Shown one piece after another: positions 16,399-23,454 of a DNA stretch of 58,506 bases (positions are counted from its first letter, which is position 1; the number at the start of each line of letters is the position of its first letter). Source of the stretch: a virus. Under the pieces are notes generated by a model. The model was not told the origin of the DNA. It saw only the letters and a program-made list of their open reading frames with translations, and searched no databases. The DNA lies in the IMG/VR virus record IMGVR_UViG_3300020469_000054, positions 1 through 58,506 of that record. The stretch is one strand, 5' to 3'. The position numbers and the translations under genes are program-made.

Positions 16399-16602
16399 TT
16401 AAAATGCAATGTAAAGTTCATTATCTTCTGATAAACATGATTGATATGCAGGAACATATCTATCGTTTGCTATATCATAACATACAACTTGATCTTTTAA
16501 TTGTTTATCATCCATCTCCTGTAATTGATCTAATAAATCTTTATAAGTCATGTTTCTAGTTGATTGTTGAGACCAAGGAATAAGTATCCAATTAAGTGAC
16601 AT
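16399..16602 (-). CDS. Small protein (67 aa), paralogue of 41196-41393
   Basis: ATG at 16602 has a strong ribosome site AGGAGG at 16609-16614, so I keep this start although the conserved part begins at a second Met ('MTYKDLLDQLQEM'). From there it is alignable with the protein at 41196-41393: M-x-Y-K/R-D/E-L, then D-x-V/L-V/M-x-Y-D about 20 residues on. Function unknown; a small regulatory or binding domain is possible. Confidence 0.62.
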   Translation of the reverse strand: MSLNWILIPWSQQSTRNMTYKDLLDQLQEMDDKQLKDQVVCYDIANDRYVPAYQSCLSEDNELYIAF

Positions 16603-16819
16603 TTATATCCTCCTTATTATAATATTGTCCTAATGCCCCACTCATTAAAGTTTCACTAATTTCACCATTTGGTGTAGTAATAGTAGGTTCTACGTGATCA
16701 TTTTTGTCACCAAACTTTCTCTTTGGTAGGGTAGATTCCCACGCACTAATTAATACTTCTAACTCTTTAATTCTATCTCTTGCAATAGAGATTTTCTCTT
16801 TTATGTTATTACTACTCAT
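16592..16819 (-). CDS. Unassigned coiled-coil protein (75 aa)
   Basis: ATG at 16819. The first 30 residues are a helix with heptad character ('EKISIARDRIKELEVLISAW'), the rest polar. Overlaps its downstream neighbour by 11 bases and its upstream neighbour by four. Unassigned. Confidence 0.58.
   Translation of the reverse strand: MSSNNIKEKISIARDRIKELEVLISAWESTLPKRKFGDKNDHVEPTITTPNGEISETLMSGALGQYYNKEDINVT
16609..16614 (-). promoter_or_regulatory. Ribosome-binding site AGGAGG that sets the 16602 start
   Basis: AGGAGG six bases before the ATG at 16602, inside the 3' end of the preceding gene. No such site precedes the internal ATG at 16551. Confidence 0.65.
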
Positions 16820-17478
16820 AGTGAATCTAAGTCAGAGTGACGTTGTTTATTTTTATAATATTCAGGATTTCTATTATTATCTATTAATACTGTTTCTCCA
16901 CCATCAGGTCTAGTAATATAATCAACTTTACTATAATCTCTAAACTGATCTCTATACATAAACTTTAACATTACATTACCTGACAATATTCCTCTTTTAT
17001 CATCAGTATTATTATCATCAACACCATGCTGTAACCATGCTGGAAATACTATAAAATCATTCTTTCTTTGCTCATCAGGATATATTTTATTATTATTACT
17101 ATCAATAAAGAAAAACAAGTTATCATCAGTTGGTTGTACAAAATGTACAAAAGAATATAATTCACCACCATAATAATGATCGTGTATTCTCATACTATTA
17201 CCACTAATATACACTTGCATCCATGTTGCCACCTGATATTCAGATCTATGAAATAATCCTAAATCTGTAGATGCTCTATTAATTATATTATTATAATATT
17301 CTGTGAATATAGTATCAGGACCAGATTTATTAATAGAATTTGTGAAATAACTGGTATAATACTCATCACCACATCTAAACTCTTTCTCTCCAGATAAAAT
17401 ATTATCTATAGTATCTGATAATAGTTCTTCATCTATAGGTATATTATCATACCATAAAATAGGATTAAATCTACTCAT
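16816..17478 (-). CDS. 2OG-Fe(II) oxygenase-like protein
   Basis: I choose ATG at 17478 (220 residues), which overlaps the upstream stop by eight bases. The double-stranded beta-helix metal site is readable: 'MRIHDHYYGG' (H99, H101) and 'FIVFPAWLQHGV' (H151), followed by K161-R162, the likely 2-oxoglutarate anchor. Cyanophages commonly encode several such small dioxygenases whose substrates are mostly unknown (peptidyl, nucleobase or small molecule). It belongs to the overlapping unit 17939-16399. Confidence 0.78.
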   Translation of the reverse strand: MSRFNPILWYDNIPIDEELLSDTIDNILSGEKEFRCGDEYYTSYFTNSINKSGPDTIFTEYYNNIINRASTDLGLFHRSEYQVATWMQVYISGNSMRIHDHYYGGELYSFVHFVQPTDDNLFFFIDSNNNKIYPDEQRKNDFIVFPAWLQHGVDDNNTDDKRGILSGNVMLKFMYRDQFRDYSKVDYITRPDGGETVLIDNNRNPEYYKNKQRHSDLDSL

Positions 17479-17713
17479 AAACATCATCCTTAATGTAACA
17501 TGGCACACCTTCAGGATCTAACCATTTAGTATATTCAACATCCTCAATTGCTTGTGCTAATTGCATACCATTATCACAAAGATACATATCAATATATCTT
17601 TTAGTGTATTCGTTATACTTTTGGATGCGAAAGTCTGGTCTACCATTACTATCTAGCACACCACATTCTACATAACGATAAGGAAAATGCTCTGCTAATG
17701 TATTACTCTTCAT
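17471..17713 (-). CDS. Unassigned protein (80 aa)
   Basis: I choose ATG at 17713, overlapping the upstream stop by 11 bases; a longer frame from 17752 would sit inside that gene. Begins 'MKSNTLAEHFPYRYVECGVL', Tyr/Asp-rich. Function unknown. Confidence 0.58.
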   Translation of the reverse strand: MKSNTLAEHFPYRYVECGVLDSNGRPDFRIQKYNEYTKRYIDMYLCDNGMQLAQAIEDVEYTKWLDPEGVPCYIKDDVYE

Positions 17714-17939
17714 CATCAATATCCTCATAATGTCCTCTAGCATCATCAGCATCTTCCATTAAGTTGTTGATAACAACATCATCAACTTCAGGAAATAATG
17801 TTTCTTCGATGTCAAACTCAAACATATAATAATCAGGAGAAACTCCTAGATTCTTAATATACTTCTTCCATGCCTTGTATGTTGGTTTGTCGTTAAACTC
17901 AACTACATGATGCTCAGTCTCAACAGTAAATGCTGTCAT
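17703..17939 (-). CDS. Unassigned acidic protein (78 aa)
   Basis: ATG at 17939, first gene after the promoter at 17974. N-terminal beta strands with a central helix and a very acidic tail rich in Asp/Glu ('DADDARGHYEDIDDEE'). An acidic tail like this can mimic DNA or recruit partners; that is speculation. Confidence 0.6.
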   Translation of the reverse strand: MTAFTVETEHHVVEFNDKPTYKAWKKYIKNLGVSPDYYMFEFDIEETLFPEVDDVVINNLMEDADDARGHYEDIDDEE

Positions 17940-17973
17940 GGTAAAGGATTTGTTGACTCTCTTAATATAGTGT

Positions 17974-18006
17974 ATTATAGCATGAAATGGTGGATTTGTG
18001 TGCCAC
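17974..18006 (-). promoter_or_regulatory. Boxed early promoter: TGC-TATAAT with GTGGCACA box
   Basis: Extended -10 TGC-TATAAT at 17974-17979 and box GTGGCACA at 17999-18006, here 19 bases upstream, ten bases closer than in the other copies (one helical turn). Drives the unit 17939-16399. Confidence 0.55.
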
Positions 18007-18010
18007 TATA

Positions 18011-18631
18011 TTAATTGACACATATATCCATGCCTAAGAGATCATCAAAATTACCTATTCTACCAGATGGAAATGCGTTAAATGATATTGTATATCTAAT
18101 ATCATCACTCCTATTAATATCAACTTCATGACCTAATGATGATGGAAATATAATCATATCACCAGCAATTGCTGATTGTTGATGATATATTTTATGACTA
18201 TCTGAATCACCATGCCATAAACGTATATTACTATATGAAGGATTAGTCCATATACTATCAATATTAAATATAGTTCCAGACTCAGAATCATTCAAGTATA
18301 TAATACCACTTACAAATGAATTAGGATGACTATGTTCTGTATGATACTGTCCTATCTCTGATTTATTACCCCATGACTGCACAACTTTCAATTCATCACA
18401 ATTAAAACCTAAAGTATCTTTCAATTCTTGTAAACAATCGTAAACCCAATCAAATAATATATTATATCTAATATCTTTATTTAATTGTACATTAACAGTC
18501 CTACTATTACGCTGTCTATCAGAATAAAAAAACCACTGCTCATTGCTAAGTAATTCTAATGCACTAGATGTTACCTCACTAGTACATTTAAACTTAGCAA
18601 TAGACTGTGGTAATATATCAAGTCGTTGCAT
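18011..18631 (-). CDS. 2OG-Fe(II) oxygenase (PF13759-type)
   Basis: The 206-residue protein shows the family signature: 'QYHTEHSHPNSFVSGIIYLN' (iron ligands among H97-H102), then 'MIIFPSSLGHEVDINRSDD' (H168) and R179 followed by 'YTISFNAF'. This is the usual arrangement in cyanophage dioxygenases of unknown substrate. It is the last gene of the unit that begins at 20643, followed by the promoter at 17974. Confidence 0.85.
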   Translation of the reverse strand: MQRLDILPQSIAKFKCTSEVTSSALELLSNEQWFFYSDRQRNSRTVNVQLNKDIRYNILFDWVYDCLQELKDTLGFNCDELKVVQSWGNKSEIGQYHTEHSHPNSFVSGIIYLNDSESGTIFNIDSIWTNPSYSNIRLWHGDSDSHKIYHQQSAIAGDMIIFPSSLGHEVDINRSDDIRYTISFNAFPSGRIGNFDDLLGMDICVN

Positions 18632-18645
18632 TATATTATAGTATT

Positions 18646-18807
18646 TTATTCTATTTCATTACCTTCAGCATCACAATTCACTTCTCTAAATTCTAAGATA
18701 GATTCACCTGATTGAAGGTCATTCTCTATCGCTGCTTTCAACCATCCTTCTGCTTTAGGTCTATCATCATTAGCAGTGATTACAACACTTACAAATTGTT
18801 GTTTCAT
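18646..18807 (-). CDS. Small protein (53 aa)
   Basis: ATG at 18807 to TAA at 18646. Single alpha/beta domain: 'MKQQFVSVVITANDDRPKAE' strand then helix and an acidic end. Unassigned. Confidence 0.58.
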   Translation of the reverse strand: MKQQFVSVVITANDDRPKAEGWLKAAIENDLQSGESILEFREVNCDAEGNEIE

Positions 18808-18852
18808 TTTCTTGAGTAATTACGTGTACTATATATCTATTTATTAGTGATA

Positions 18853-18978
18853 TCAATTATTAAGGATATCACTAACTAAGTCCTCTTCAGACCCTAAAAG
18901 ATCAGTGATCCACTCATCTTCATTCTCTTGGCATAGATCATAATTCTCATCATAATCAACATGTAGTTTTTTAGACAT
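18853..18978 (-). CDS. Small acidic protein (41 aa)
   Basis: ATG at 18978 overlaps the upstream stop by eight bases. Very acidic ('DENYDLCQENEDEWITDLLG'). Supported by overlap and composition; function unknown. Confidence 0.55.
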   Translation of the reverse strand: MSKKLHVDYDENYDLCQENEDEWITDLLGSEEDLVSDILNN

Positions 18979-19165
18979 CGTAACCGAAACCTCCATTTTG
19001 TATTTGGCGTGCTTGTGTTTGCACAGTGAGTAGTTTATTTAAAGAGCGTTTCATAAAGATTAACTCTTCAGTTTCATATAGCATAGGATTGTCATCAGAT
19101 GCTTTAATTGCCTCCTTAAGACGTTTTATTCTTTTGGTAAGCAATTCAGTTTCATTAAGACGCAT
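18971..19165 (-). CDS. Small helical protein (64 aa)
   Basis: ATG at 19165 lies inside the end of the methyltransferase gene (11-base overlap). Basic amphipathic helices ('ELLTKRIKRLKEAIKASDDN'). It may be an accessory of the upstream cassette, by position only. Confidence 0.58.
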   Translation of the reverse strand: MRLNETELLTKRIKRLKEAIKASDDNPMLYETEELIFMKRSLNKLLTVQTQARQIQNGGFGYDV

Positions 19166-20012
19166 TGTCTACCTCAACTAGATTGTTTAATAAATGTGGA
19201 GTCGTATCTAATACTCTTTGCTCACACATTGTGTGGTATTGTGTATCAACTTCAAACCCAATGTAATTGCGTTCTTCTTCGATACACACCTGAGCAGTAG
19301 TGCCCGACCCCATAAAGGGATCTAACACTAAGTCACCCTTGTTAGACCACGTGAGTATGTGCCCACGTGCTAACTCTTCGGGCATTGTTGCTGGATGTTT
19401 ATATGCTGCTTTACTTGACTGACCAAATCCACCACTATTCTTAATCCTCCAAATATTAGTCCTTACACCATATTCTCTAATTGGATTACTCCTTTTACCA
19501 GGTTTATTTGTTGTCCCATCTCTCTTTCTACTTGTTGCCTCACCCCATGATCGTATACCTGCCCACTTATTCTTTTTATCTTGAATAAGATTAATTGTCT
19601 TGGGTTTACCCTTACTAAGTATAAAACAATATTCAAATATCTGTGTATATCTAACACTCTTCGGACCAGATGCAAACGCAGTGCCAGTCTTCTCATATAT
19701 CATAGTATCATGCAACCTGAAACCTTTATCCATAAAGTATAAACATTGCCTGAAAGATGATCCTGTCTCACTACCATTTACTGTAGCATCACCCACATTC
19801 CACATAACAACACCACCATCAGCAACCTTCTCTTCTAATAGTGTTGCAACATCTTTGAATACATTATAATCCCATTTACTACTATCATTATAAGTTCTTA
19901 GATCATCATAAGGTGGGGATGTAACAACTAAGTCGATACATCCATCATCCAACTTTGACATACCGTCAATACAACTCTCGTTGTATATTTTATTAATAGG
20001 TAACATCGACAT
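19155..20012 (-). CDS. DNA methyltransferase, class beta (TSPPY), in nuclease-like cassette
   Basis: I place the start at ATG 20012 (or 20006), both inside the end of the upstream gene. Motif IV 'TSPPYDDLRTY' is near residue 31 and motif I 'DPFMGSGTT' near 235, so it is a class beta N4C/N6A methyltransferase of about 285 residues, clearly different from the one at 15473. It overlaps by 20 bases with a gene carrying a PD-(D/E)XK-like motif, the arrangement of a compact restriction-modification pair. The middle, 170-215, is basic and likely reads the target sequence. Confidence 0.88.
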   Translation of the reverse strand: MSMLPINKIYNESCIDGMSKLDDGCIDLVVTSPPYDDLRTYNDSSKWDYNVFKDVATLLEEKVADGGVVMWNVGDATVNGSETGSSFRQCLYFMDKGFRLHDTMIYEKTGTAFASGPKSVRYTQIFEYCFILSKGKPKTINLIQDKKNKWAGIRSWGEATSRKRDGTTNKPGKRSNPIREYGVRTNIWRIKNSGGFGQSSKAAYKHPATMPEELARGHILTWSNKGDLVLDPFMGSGTTAQVCIEEERNYIGFEVDTQYHTMCEQRVLDTTPHLLNNLVEVDNAS

Positions 20013-20643
20013 AATCAGTTTGTACAAATGTGCATAGTCTCTTTTGATTCTTTACATTAGTCCTAGCAGTGCCATAGATGGATGTAACGCAATCAATATC
20101 ACTGATATGCACTTTAAGACCAGAGAATCCGTTATTGTTCTTACCTGATGATGTTACTTTATCATCCCATCCACTATCTTTATGCTTTAAATTTGGCACA
20201 TCAACTAATGCTGCAAAGACCTCAGTAAATACATTACCATCATGCTTCAACTTCAATACAAAGTGAAGTGAATTCTTTACCTTACTGTGATTGTTACCTG
20301 TTGCAAATTTACCATTGTCATCACCTAAAGTCATCTTCTCTTCAATAGTGATAACTCCATTATCATCCATTTCTACATCATATCCGTTACCATCAACAAA
20401 CTTGTATGGTATGCCCACTATCTCTGCTGCATCCTCAAATGCGAATGGTGCAAAGTTTGCTAATAGTTTAGTCTTTTGTACTGTAGAATTACCACCAGTA
20501 CCATAAATTGTTGTTAGTGTGACTTTTCTACCACCAGCAAGAATCTCTAGTGATTTGTCAAGTCTCTCTGTAAGTAATCGTAATGCTTTAGGGATGATTG
20601 AATGATAGTCATCACGAATCTTAGAATAATCTCTTAGTGTCAT
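19993..20643 (-). CDS. Putative PD-(D/E)XK endonuclease (restriction-like)
   Basis: The 216-residue protein has no family I can name outright, but residues 87-103 read G-Y-D89-V, a short acidic turn, then 'ITIEEKMTL' with E101-x-K103. This is the D...(D/E)xK spacing of PD-(D/E)XK nucleases, followed by 'TGNNHSKVKNSLHFVLKL', a strand/helix step also common in type II enzymes. The gene has its own TTGACA-N17-TATTAT promoter and overlaps a DNA methyltransferase by 20 bases, which supports a restriction-modification or host-DNA-degrading role. Nuclease assignment is inference. Confidence 0.6.
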   Translation of the reverse strand: MTLRDYSKIRDDYHSIIPKALRLLTERLDKSLEILAGGRKVTLTTIYGTGGNSTVQKTKLLANFAPFAFEDAAEIVGIPYKFVDGNGYDVEMDDNGVITIEEKMTLGDDNGKFATGNNHSKVKNSLHFVLKLKHDGNVFTEVFAALVDVPNLKHKDSGWDDKVTSSGKNNNGFSGLKVHISDIDCVTSIYGTARTNVKNQKRLCTFVQTDYVDVTY

Positions 20644-20666
20644 TGGAAAGTTGCTTCAATAATAAT

Positions 20667-20695
20667 ATAATAAAGGATAAATGAGATTATGTCAA
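20667..20695 (-). promoter_or_regulatory. Early promoter TTGACA-N17-TATTAT
   Basis: TTGACA at 20690-20695 and TATTAT at 20667-20672 with a 17-base spacer, 23 bases before the nuclease-like gene. Near-consensus host sigma-70 promoter. Confidence 0.78.
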
Positions 20696-20724
20696 TCCCA
20701 TCTATCCAGTTTGCCAAGTGGCAC

Positions 20725-21684
20725 TTACTTATCCTTTGCTGGATAAGCAAACCTAGAGTTGCCACCTAGTGCCTTGTTGGATAACTTATCCAACAACTTA
20801 TTGCCAATGTTAATAGCATCAGGGGTATCATTATACCACCCAAGTATATCATGTAAGATAAATTGTGCAGATGCTCCTGTTGCTCTACCTTTAGTAAGTG
20901 CCTTAAGTGTTTTGAAATTTGGTAAGTCATCACGAACAAACTTTTCAAATGCAACCTTCTTACCATTGGTAAGAGCATCAATAAACTCTGATACTAAGCA
21001 AAATGCTCTAAGTGCATCACCTTTAACAGTAGTCTCATTAGGATATAAGTCATTCAATAACTCAAATCCATCACCAATCTTACTTACTTGAGTAGGATAA
21101 TCACCAGTGCATAACAGATAGAAATGTGTAAACACTTCTAACTCTTTAGCATCATCTTTTACAGATCCAAGATTATCAATAGTAAGATTAAATGTCTCTA
21201 ACATATCAAGAATGTGTAGAGATTTGGCATCCTTACTGTATATACCAGCACGAACTTCATCCAACTTAGTAGGTTTCTTACCTAAAGTATTCAACTCATG
21301 GAATAATCTTGCTTCAAATTCTATGCACTGTTCAAGTGTAGCATCTTCAGCATGAGTATAAACAGAGCATGGAACTGTGCCAGTGTAGTTACTCTTAATC
21401 ACTCTTAAGCAACGGTGTTGCCCATCAATAACAAAATCCCCCTTGTCTTCATCATCAAGGTGATCTGGTCTCCTTGCTATGACAGGTGGGATTAACTTTG
21501 TTAGATCTAATGCTCCACCCTTACGAATATATCCAGGTGAAACGTGTCTTTGATACTTTGCGTCTAACTTACAAAGTCTTACATCTAATTCTTCTATTGG
21601 TAAAAACTTACCACTATACTCCTTTGGAATCTTAAGGTTATAATTGTTTAGAACATCCCTAAGAAAGTTGGACTTATTTGACAT
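20725..21684 (-). CDS. DGQHR-domain protein (DndB/ParB-like fold)
   Basis: The 319-residue protein contains 'FVIDGQHRCLRVIK' with the DGQHR motif at 87-91, preceded by 'YQRHVSPGYIRKGG', the layout of DGQHR-domain proteins that share the ParB-like fold and include the phosphorothioation regulator DndB. Conserved acidic residues follow in 'FEARLFHELNTLGKKPTKLD'. It may act as a regulator or nucleotide-using enzyme of the downstream nuclease/methyltransferase pair. Its leader carries twin hairpins with identical loops close to the start codon, and its promoter is fused to a terminator. Confidence 0.8.
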   Translation of the reverse strand: MSNKSNFLRDVLNNYNLKIPKEYSGKFLPIEELDVRLCKLDAKYQRHVSPGYIRKGGALDLTKLIPPVIARRPDHLDDEDKGDFVIDGQHRCLRVIKSNYTGTVPCSVYTHAEDATLEQCIEFEARLFHELNTLGKKPTKLDEVRAGIYSKDAKSLHILDMLETFNLTIDNLGSVKDDAKELEVFTHFYLLCTGDYPTQVSKIGDGFELLNDLYPNETTVKGDALRAFCLVSEFIDALTNGKKVAFEKFVRDDLPNFKTLKALTKGRATGASAQFILHDILGWYNDTPDAINIGNKLLDKLSNKALGGNSRFAYPAKDK

Positions 21685-21692
21685 TTAAATAA

Positions 21693-21740
21693 ACGAGTTA
21701 ATATCTCGTGTGATACAATGAAGAAGTTAATATCCTCTTC
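21693..21740 (-). promoter_or_regulatory. Twin leader hairpins with identical AUAUUAA loops
   Basis: In the transcript, hairpin 1 (21720-21740) has a 7-bp stem GAAGAGG/CTTCTTC with one G-U pair, and hairpin 2 (21693-21709) has a 5-bp stem ACGAG/CTCGT. Both enclose the same seven-base loop ATATTAA although the stems differ. Hairpin 2 ends eight bases before the ATG at 21684, where a ribosome site would be, and none is visible. This is the layout of a translational operator bound by a protein recognising the loop. Confidence 0.6.
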
Positions 21741-21745
21741 AGCAC

Positions 21746-21753
21746 TATTTATA
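21746..21753 (-). promoter_or_regulatory. TATAAATA box (late-type, doubtful)
   Basis: A perfect TATAAATA on the minus strand, but 61 bases from the start codon and overlapping the -10 of the early promoter at 21751. It could give the DGQHR gene a late start or be coincidental. Confidence 0.35.
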
Positions 21754-21779
21754 ATCGCATAAAAAAGAGGGTTTGTCAA
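21751..21779 (-). promoter_or_regulatory. Early promoter with -35 in terminator loop
   Basis: -35 TTGACA at 21774-21779 overlaps the loop of the terminator hairpin; the 17-base spacer is the hairpin's downstream arm plus T-run and ends in TGC; the -10 is GATTAT at 21751-21756. Same architecture as 58389-58417. Confidence 0.6.
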
Positions 21780-21786
21780 CCCTCTT
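21761..21786 (-). terminator. Intrinsic terminator fused to a promoter
   Basis: AAGAGGGTT/AACCCTCTT, a perfect 9-bp stem with a four-base loop and six T residues on the minus strand, ending the unit 22735-21792. Confidence 0.88.
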
Positions 21787-21791
21787 AACAG

Positions 21792-21986
21792 TTATACATA
21801 TTGCTCGTTGAGATGCAATACGTCTACTATTTCACTTATAGTACTCATACACTCTTCATACTCATCATGAGTAAGACTCTTCGTCTTATAGTATTTCCTT
21901 TGTACATCAGAGACATACTTGAAAATACATTGTCTAAGCACCTCTTTTTGCATTTTACTTAAAATTGCAGTTTTTAAAAATGTCAT
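21792..21986 (-). CDS. Unassigned protein (64 aa)
   Basis: ATG at 21986. Basic N-terminal helix ('ILSKMQKEVLRQCIFKYVSD') with an acidic second half. Two bases after the upstream gene. Unassigned. Confidence 0.58.
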   Translation of the reverse strand: MTFLKTAILSKMQKEVLRQCIFKYVSDVQRKYYKTKSLTHDEYEECMSTISEIVDVLHLNEQYV

Positions 21987-21988
21987 AC

Positions 21989-22183
21989 CTATCTCCTTAA
22001 GGTAGTAAGGTAATCTAACACTTGTTGTCTCACATCCATTAGTTCATTAAAGCACTTTTGGTTATGGGCACAACCTCGAAGGTGAGTGTCTGGTTTATGG
22101 ACTGACTCTATGTAGAGATCAAGTCCACGATTCCATTTATCGTTAGGACTTTCATCCTCATGGATACTGTTTTGATCTTTCAT
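21989..22183 (-). CDS. Unassigned protein (64 aa)
   Basis: ATG at 22183 shares a base with the upstream stop (TAATG). Helical, with Asp/His and two Cys ('HLRGCAHNQKCFNELMDVRQ'). Unassigned. Confidence 0.58.
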   Translation of the reverse strand: MKDQNSIHEDESPNDKWNRGLDLYIESVHKPDTHLRGCAHNQKCFNELMDVRQQVLDYLTTLRR

Positions 22184-22278
22184 TACTCCTGTGTAGTATA
22201 TTCAAGATCATAGTCTATAGATCCATCGTCATATTCTAGATCTTCATCTAGAATTTCTAGCATTTCATCTTCATTCAT
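22183..22278 (-). CDS. Very acidic peptide (31 aa)
   Basis: ATG at 22278 to TAA at 22183. Half of the residues are Asp or Glu ('EMLEILDEDLEYDDGSIDYD'). AGGAG in its last codons is the ribosome site of the next gene. Role unknown. Confidence 0.5.
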   Translation of the reverse strand: MNEDEMLEILDEDLEYDDGSIDYDLEYTTQE

Positions 22279-22450
22279 AATCTTTAACATCGTAAGGTTT
22301 GTTTTTAGTTAATTTCTTTGAATTATGTGAATCTTTGTATTCCCATGAGGTGCTTTTATTTGAAGATCCTCGTTGACGCTTATCTCTAAGTGATTTGCCT
22401 GGTGAGGAATAACCTCTCTCAGCACCACCTCTTCTAAATGTCTTTCCCAT
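22271..22450 (-). CDS. Small basic protein (59 aa), conserved cyanophage type
   Basis: ATG at 22450. Begins 'MGKTFRRGGAERGYSSPGKS', Arg/Lys/Ser-rich, a sequence I recognise as typical of a small conserved cyanomyovirus protein. It overlaps the acidic 31-residue gene by eight bases, so a basic and an acidic partner are made together. Unknown role. Confidence 0.68.
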   Translation of the reverse strand: MGKTFRRGGAERGYSSPGKSLRDKRQRGSSNKSTSWEYKDSHNSKKLTKNKPYDVKDYE

Positions 22451-22492
22451 TGTTTAGTTGGAATTAATGCGTGACGACGTAATGTATATATG

Positions 22493-22735
22493 CTATTTGT
22501 TGTTTATCCTATTTGCCCGAATAAATGAGACTTTATCCTTTAGCAATTGGTCATAGTCATAAGGATCAGAATCCTCATAATCACTAGGCATTTTAACCTC
22601 CAATTCATCAAATACAAAACCAACGCCTTGTAAGAAATCCGAGGTCTTATCAACCACATCCACTAGATAATTGCTATCAAATTGTTTCTCTGATCGAGTA
22701 CCATCAGAGTCAATACACGTTAAAGTAAATTTCAT
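22493..22735 (-). CDS. Unassigned protein (80 aa)
   Basis: ATG at 22735. N-terminal beta hairpin ('MKFTLTCIDSDGTRSEKQFD') then helix and acidic stretch. First gene behind the promoter 22757-22798. Confidence 0.6.
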   Translation of the reverse strand: MKFTLTCIDSDGTRSEKQFDSNYLVDVVDKTSDFLQGVGFVFDELEVKMPSDYEDSDPYDYDQLLKDKVSFIRANRINNK

Positions 22736-22756
22736 GGTTAATATAACTACTCTGTA

Positions 22757-22798
22757 ATTGTATCATGGATTTTAAAATATGCAACCCACATGTGACAG
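22757..22798 (-). promoter_or_regulatory. Boxed early promoter: TGA-TACAAT with CTGTCACA box
   Basis: -10 TACAAT at 22757-22762 with a TG two bases before it; box CTGTCACA at 22791-22798, 28 bases upstream. No -35 seen. Drives the unit 22735-21792. Confidence 0.55.
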
Positions 22799-22809
22799 TA
22801 TCCTCATTG

Positions 22810-23454
22810 TCATGTTTCAGGATCATAAGCATAATGTGATCTAATGCCATCCTTTAAAACATAATGGAAGAAAGCATTATGATAATATGATCCATCAGGT
22901 GACTCAGGAAATGGTGGTCTCCAATGTATTCTCTCAGTTCCTTTATATACAATACAATCACCAACATCTTGATATATTAAATGATCATTTCCATCACCAT
23001 CTTCAATACCAAATGCCCATGGTTCTTTTATATTAGATGATATATGTATTGAACATGATATTTCACAAGCATCTCTATCACAATGAGGAGTTAAGAAAGA
23101 TCCATTATAATAATACCTATCAAACCAATAACTATTATATAATTGTTTACCTATTTCTTTTTGGATACATTGTTTAACTTTTAAATATGCTCTTGCAAAT
23201 ATAGGAACATTACGTCTTGAATGTCTTTCATATCCTGTTGTTTCTAATTCACATTCTTCTGCTACTACTACGTTACCATTTGAATGATCATAATAACCAT
23301 ATTTTTCTGATATCTCTTTATTGAAAGGACTTACATCTATAATATTCTTTATAACAAAGAAACCATCTCTATCATATACAACGTGATTAGTACGTGAGGT
23401 ATTTCTTCTATTTTCAATTTCTTGTCTTAGATTATTATCAATCTGCATAATCAT
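22810..23454 (-). CDS. 2OG-Fe(II) oxygenase-like protein
   Basis: Start taken at ATG 23454 (ATGA with upstream stop; ATG 23448 is also possible). About 214 residues. The iron-binding site is 'LTPHCDRDACEISC' (H124-x-D126) and 'ERIHWRPPFP' (H177), as in dioxygenases of the phytanoyl or PKHD kind; Y/H-rich segments follow. It is co-transcribed with the preceding dioxygenase from a perfect early promoter. Substrate unknown. Confidence 0.78.
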   Translation of the reverse strand: MIMQIDNNLRQEIENRRNTSRTNHVVYDRDGFFVIKNIIDVSPFNKEISEKYGYYDHSNGNVVVAEECELETTGYERHSRRNVPIFARAYLKVKQCIQKEIGKQLYNSYWFDRYYYNGSFLTPHCDRDACEISCSIHISSNIKEPWAFGIEDGDGNDHLIYQDVGDCIVYKGTERIHWRPPFPESPDGSYYHNAFFHYVLKDGIRSHYAYDPET

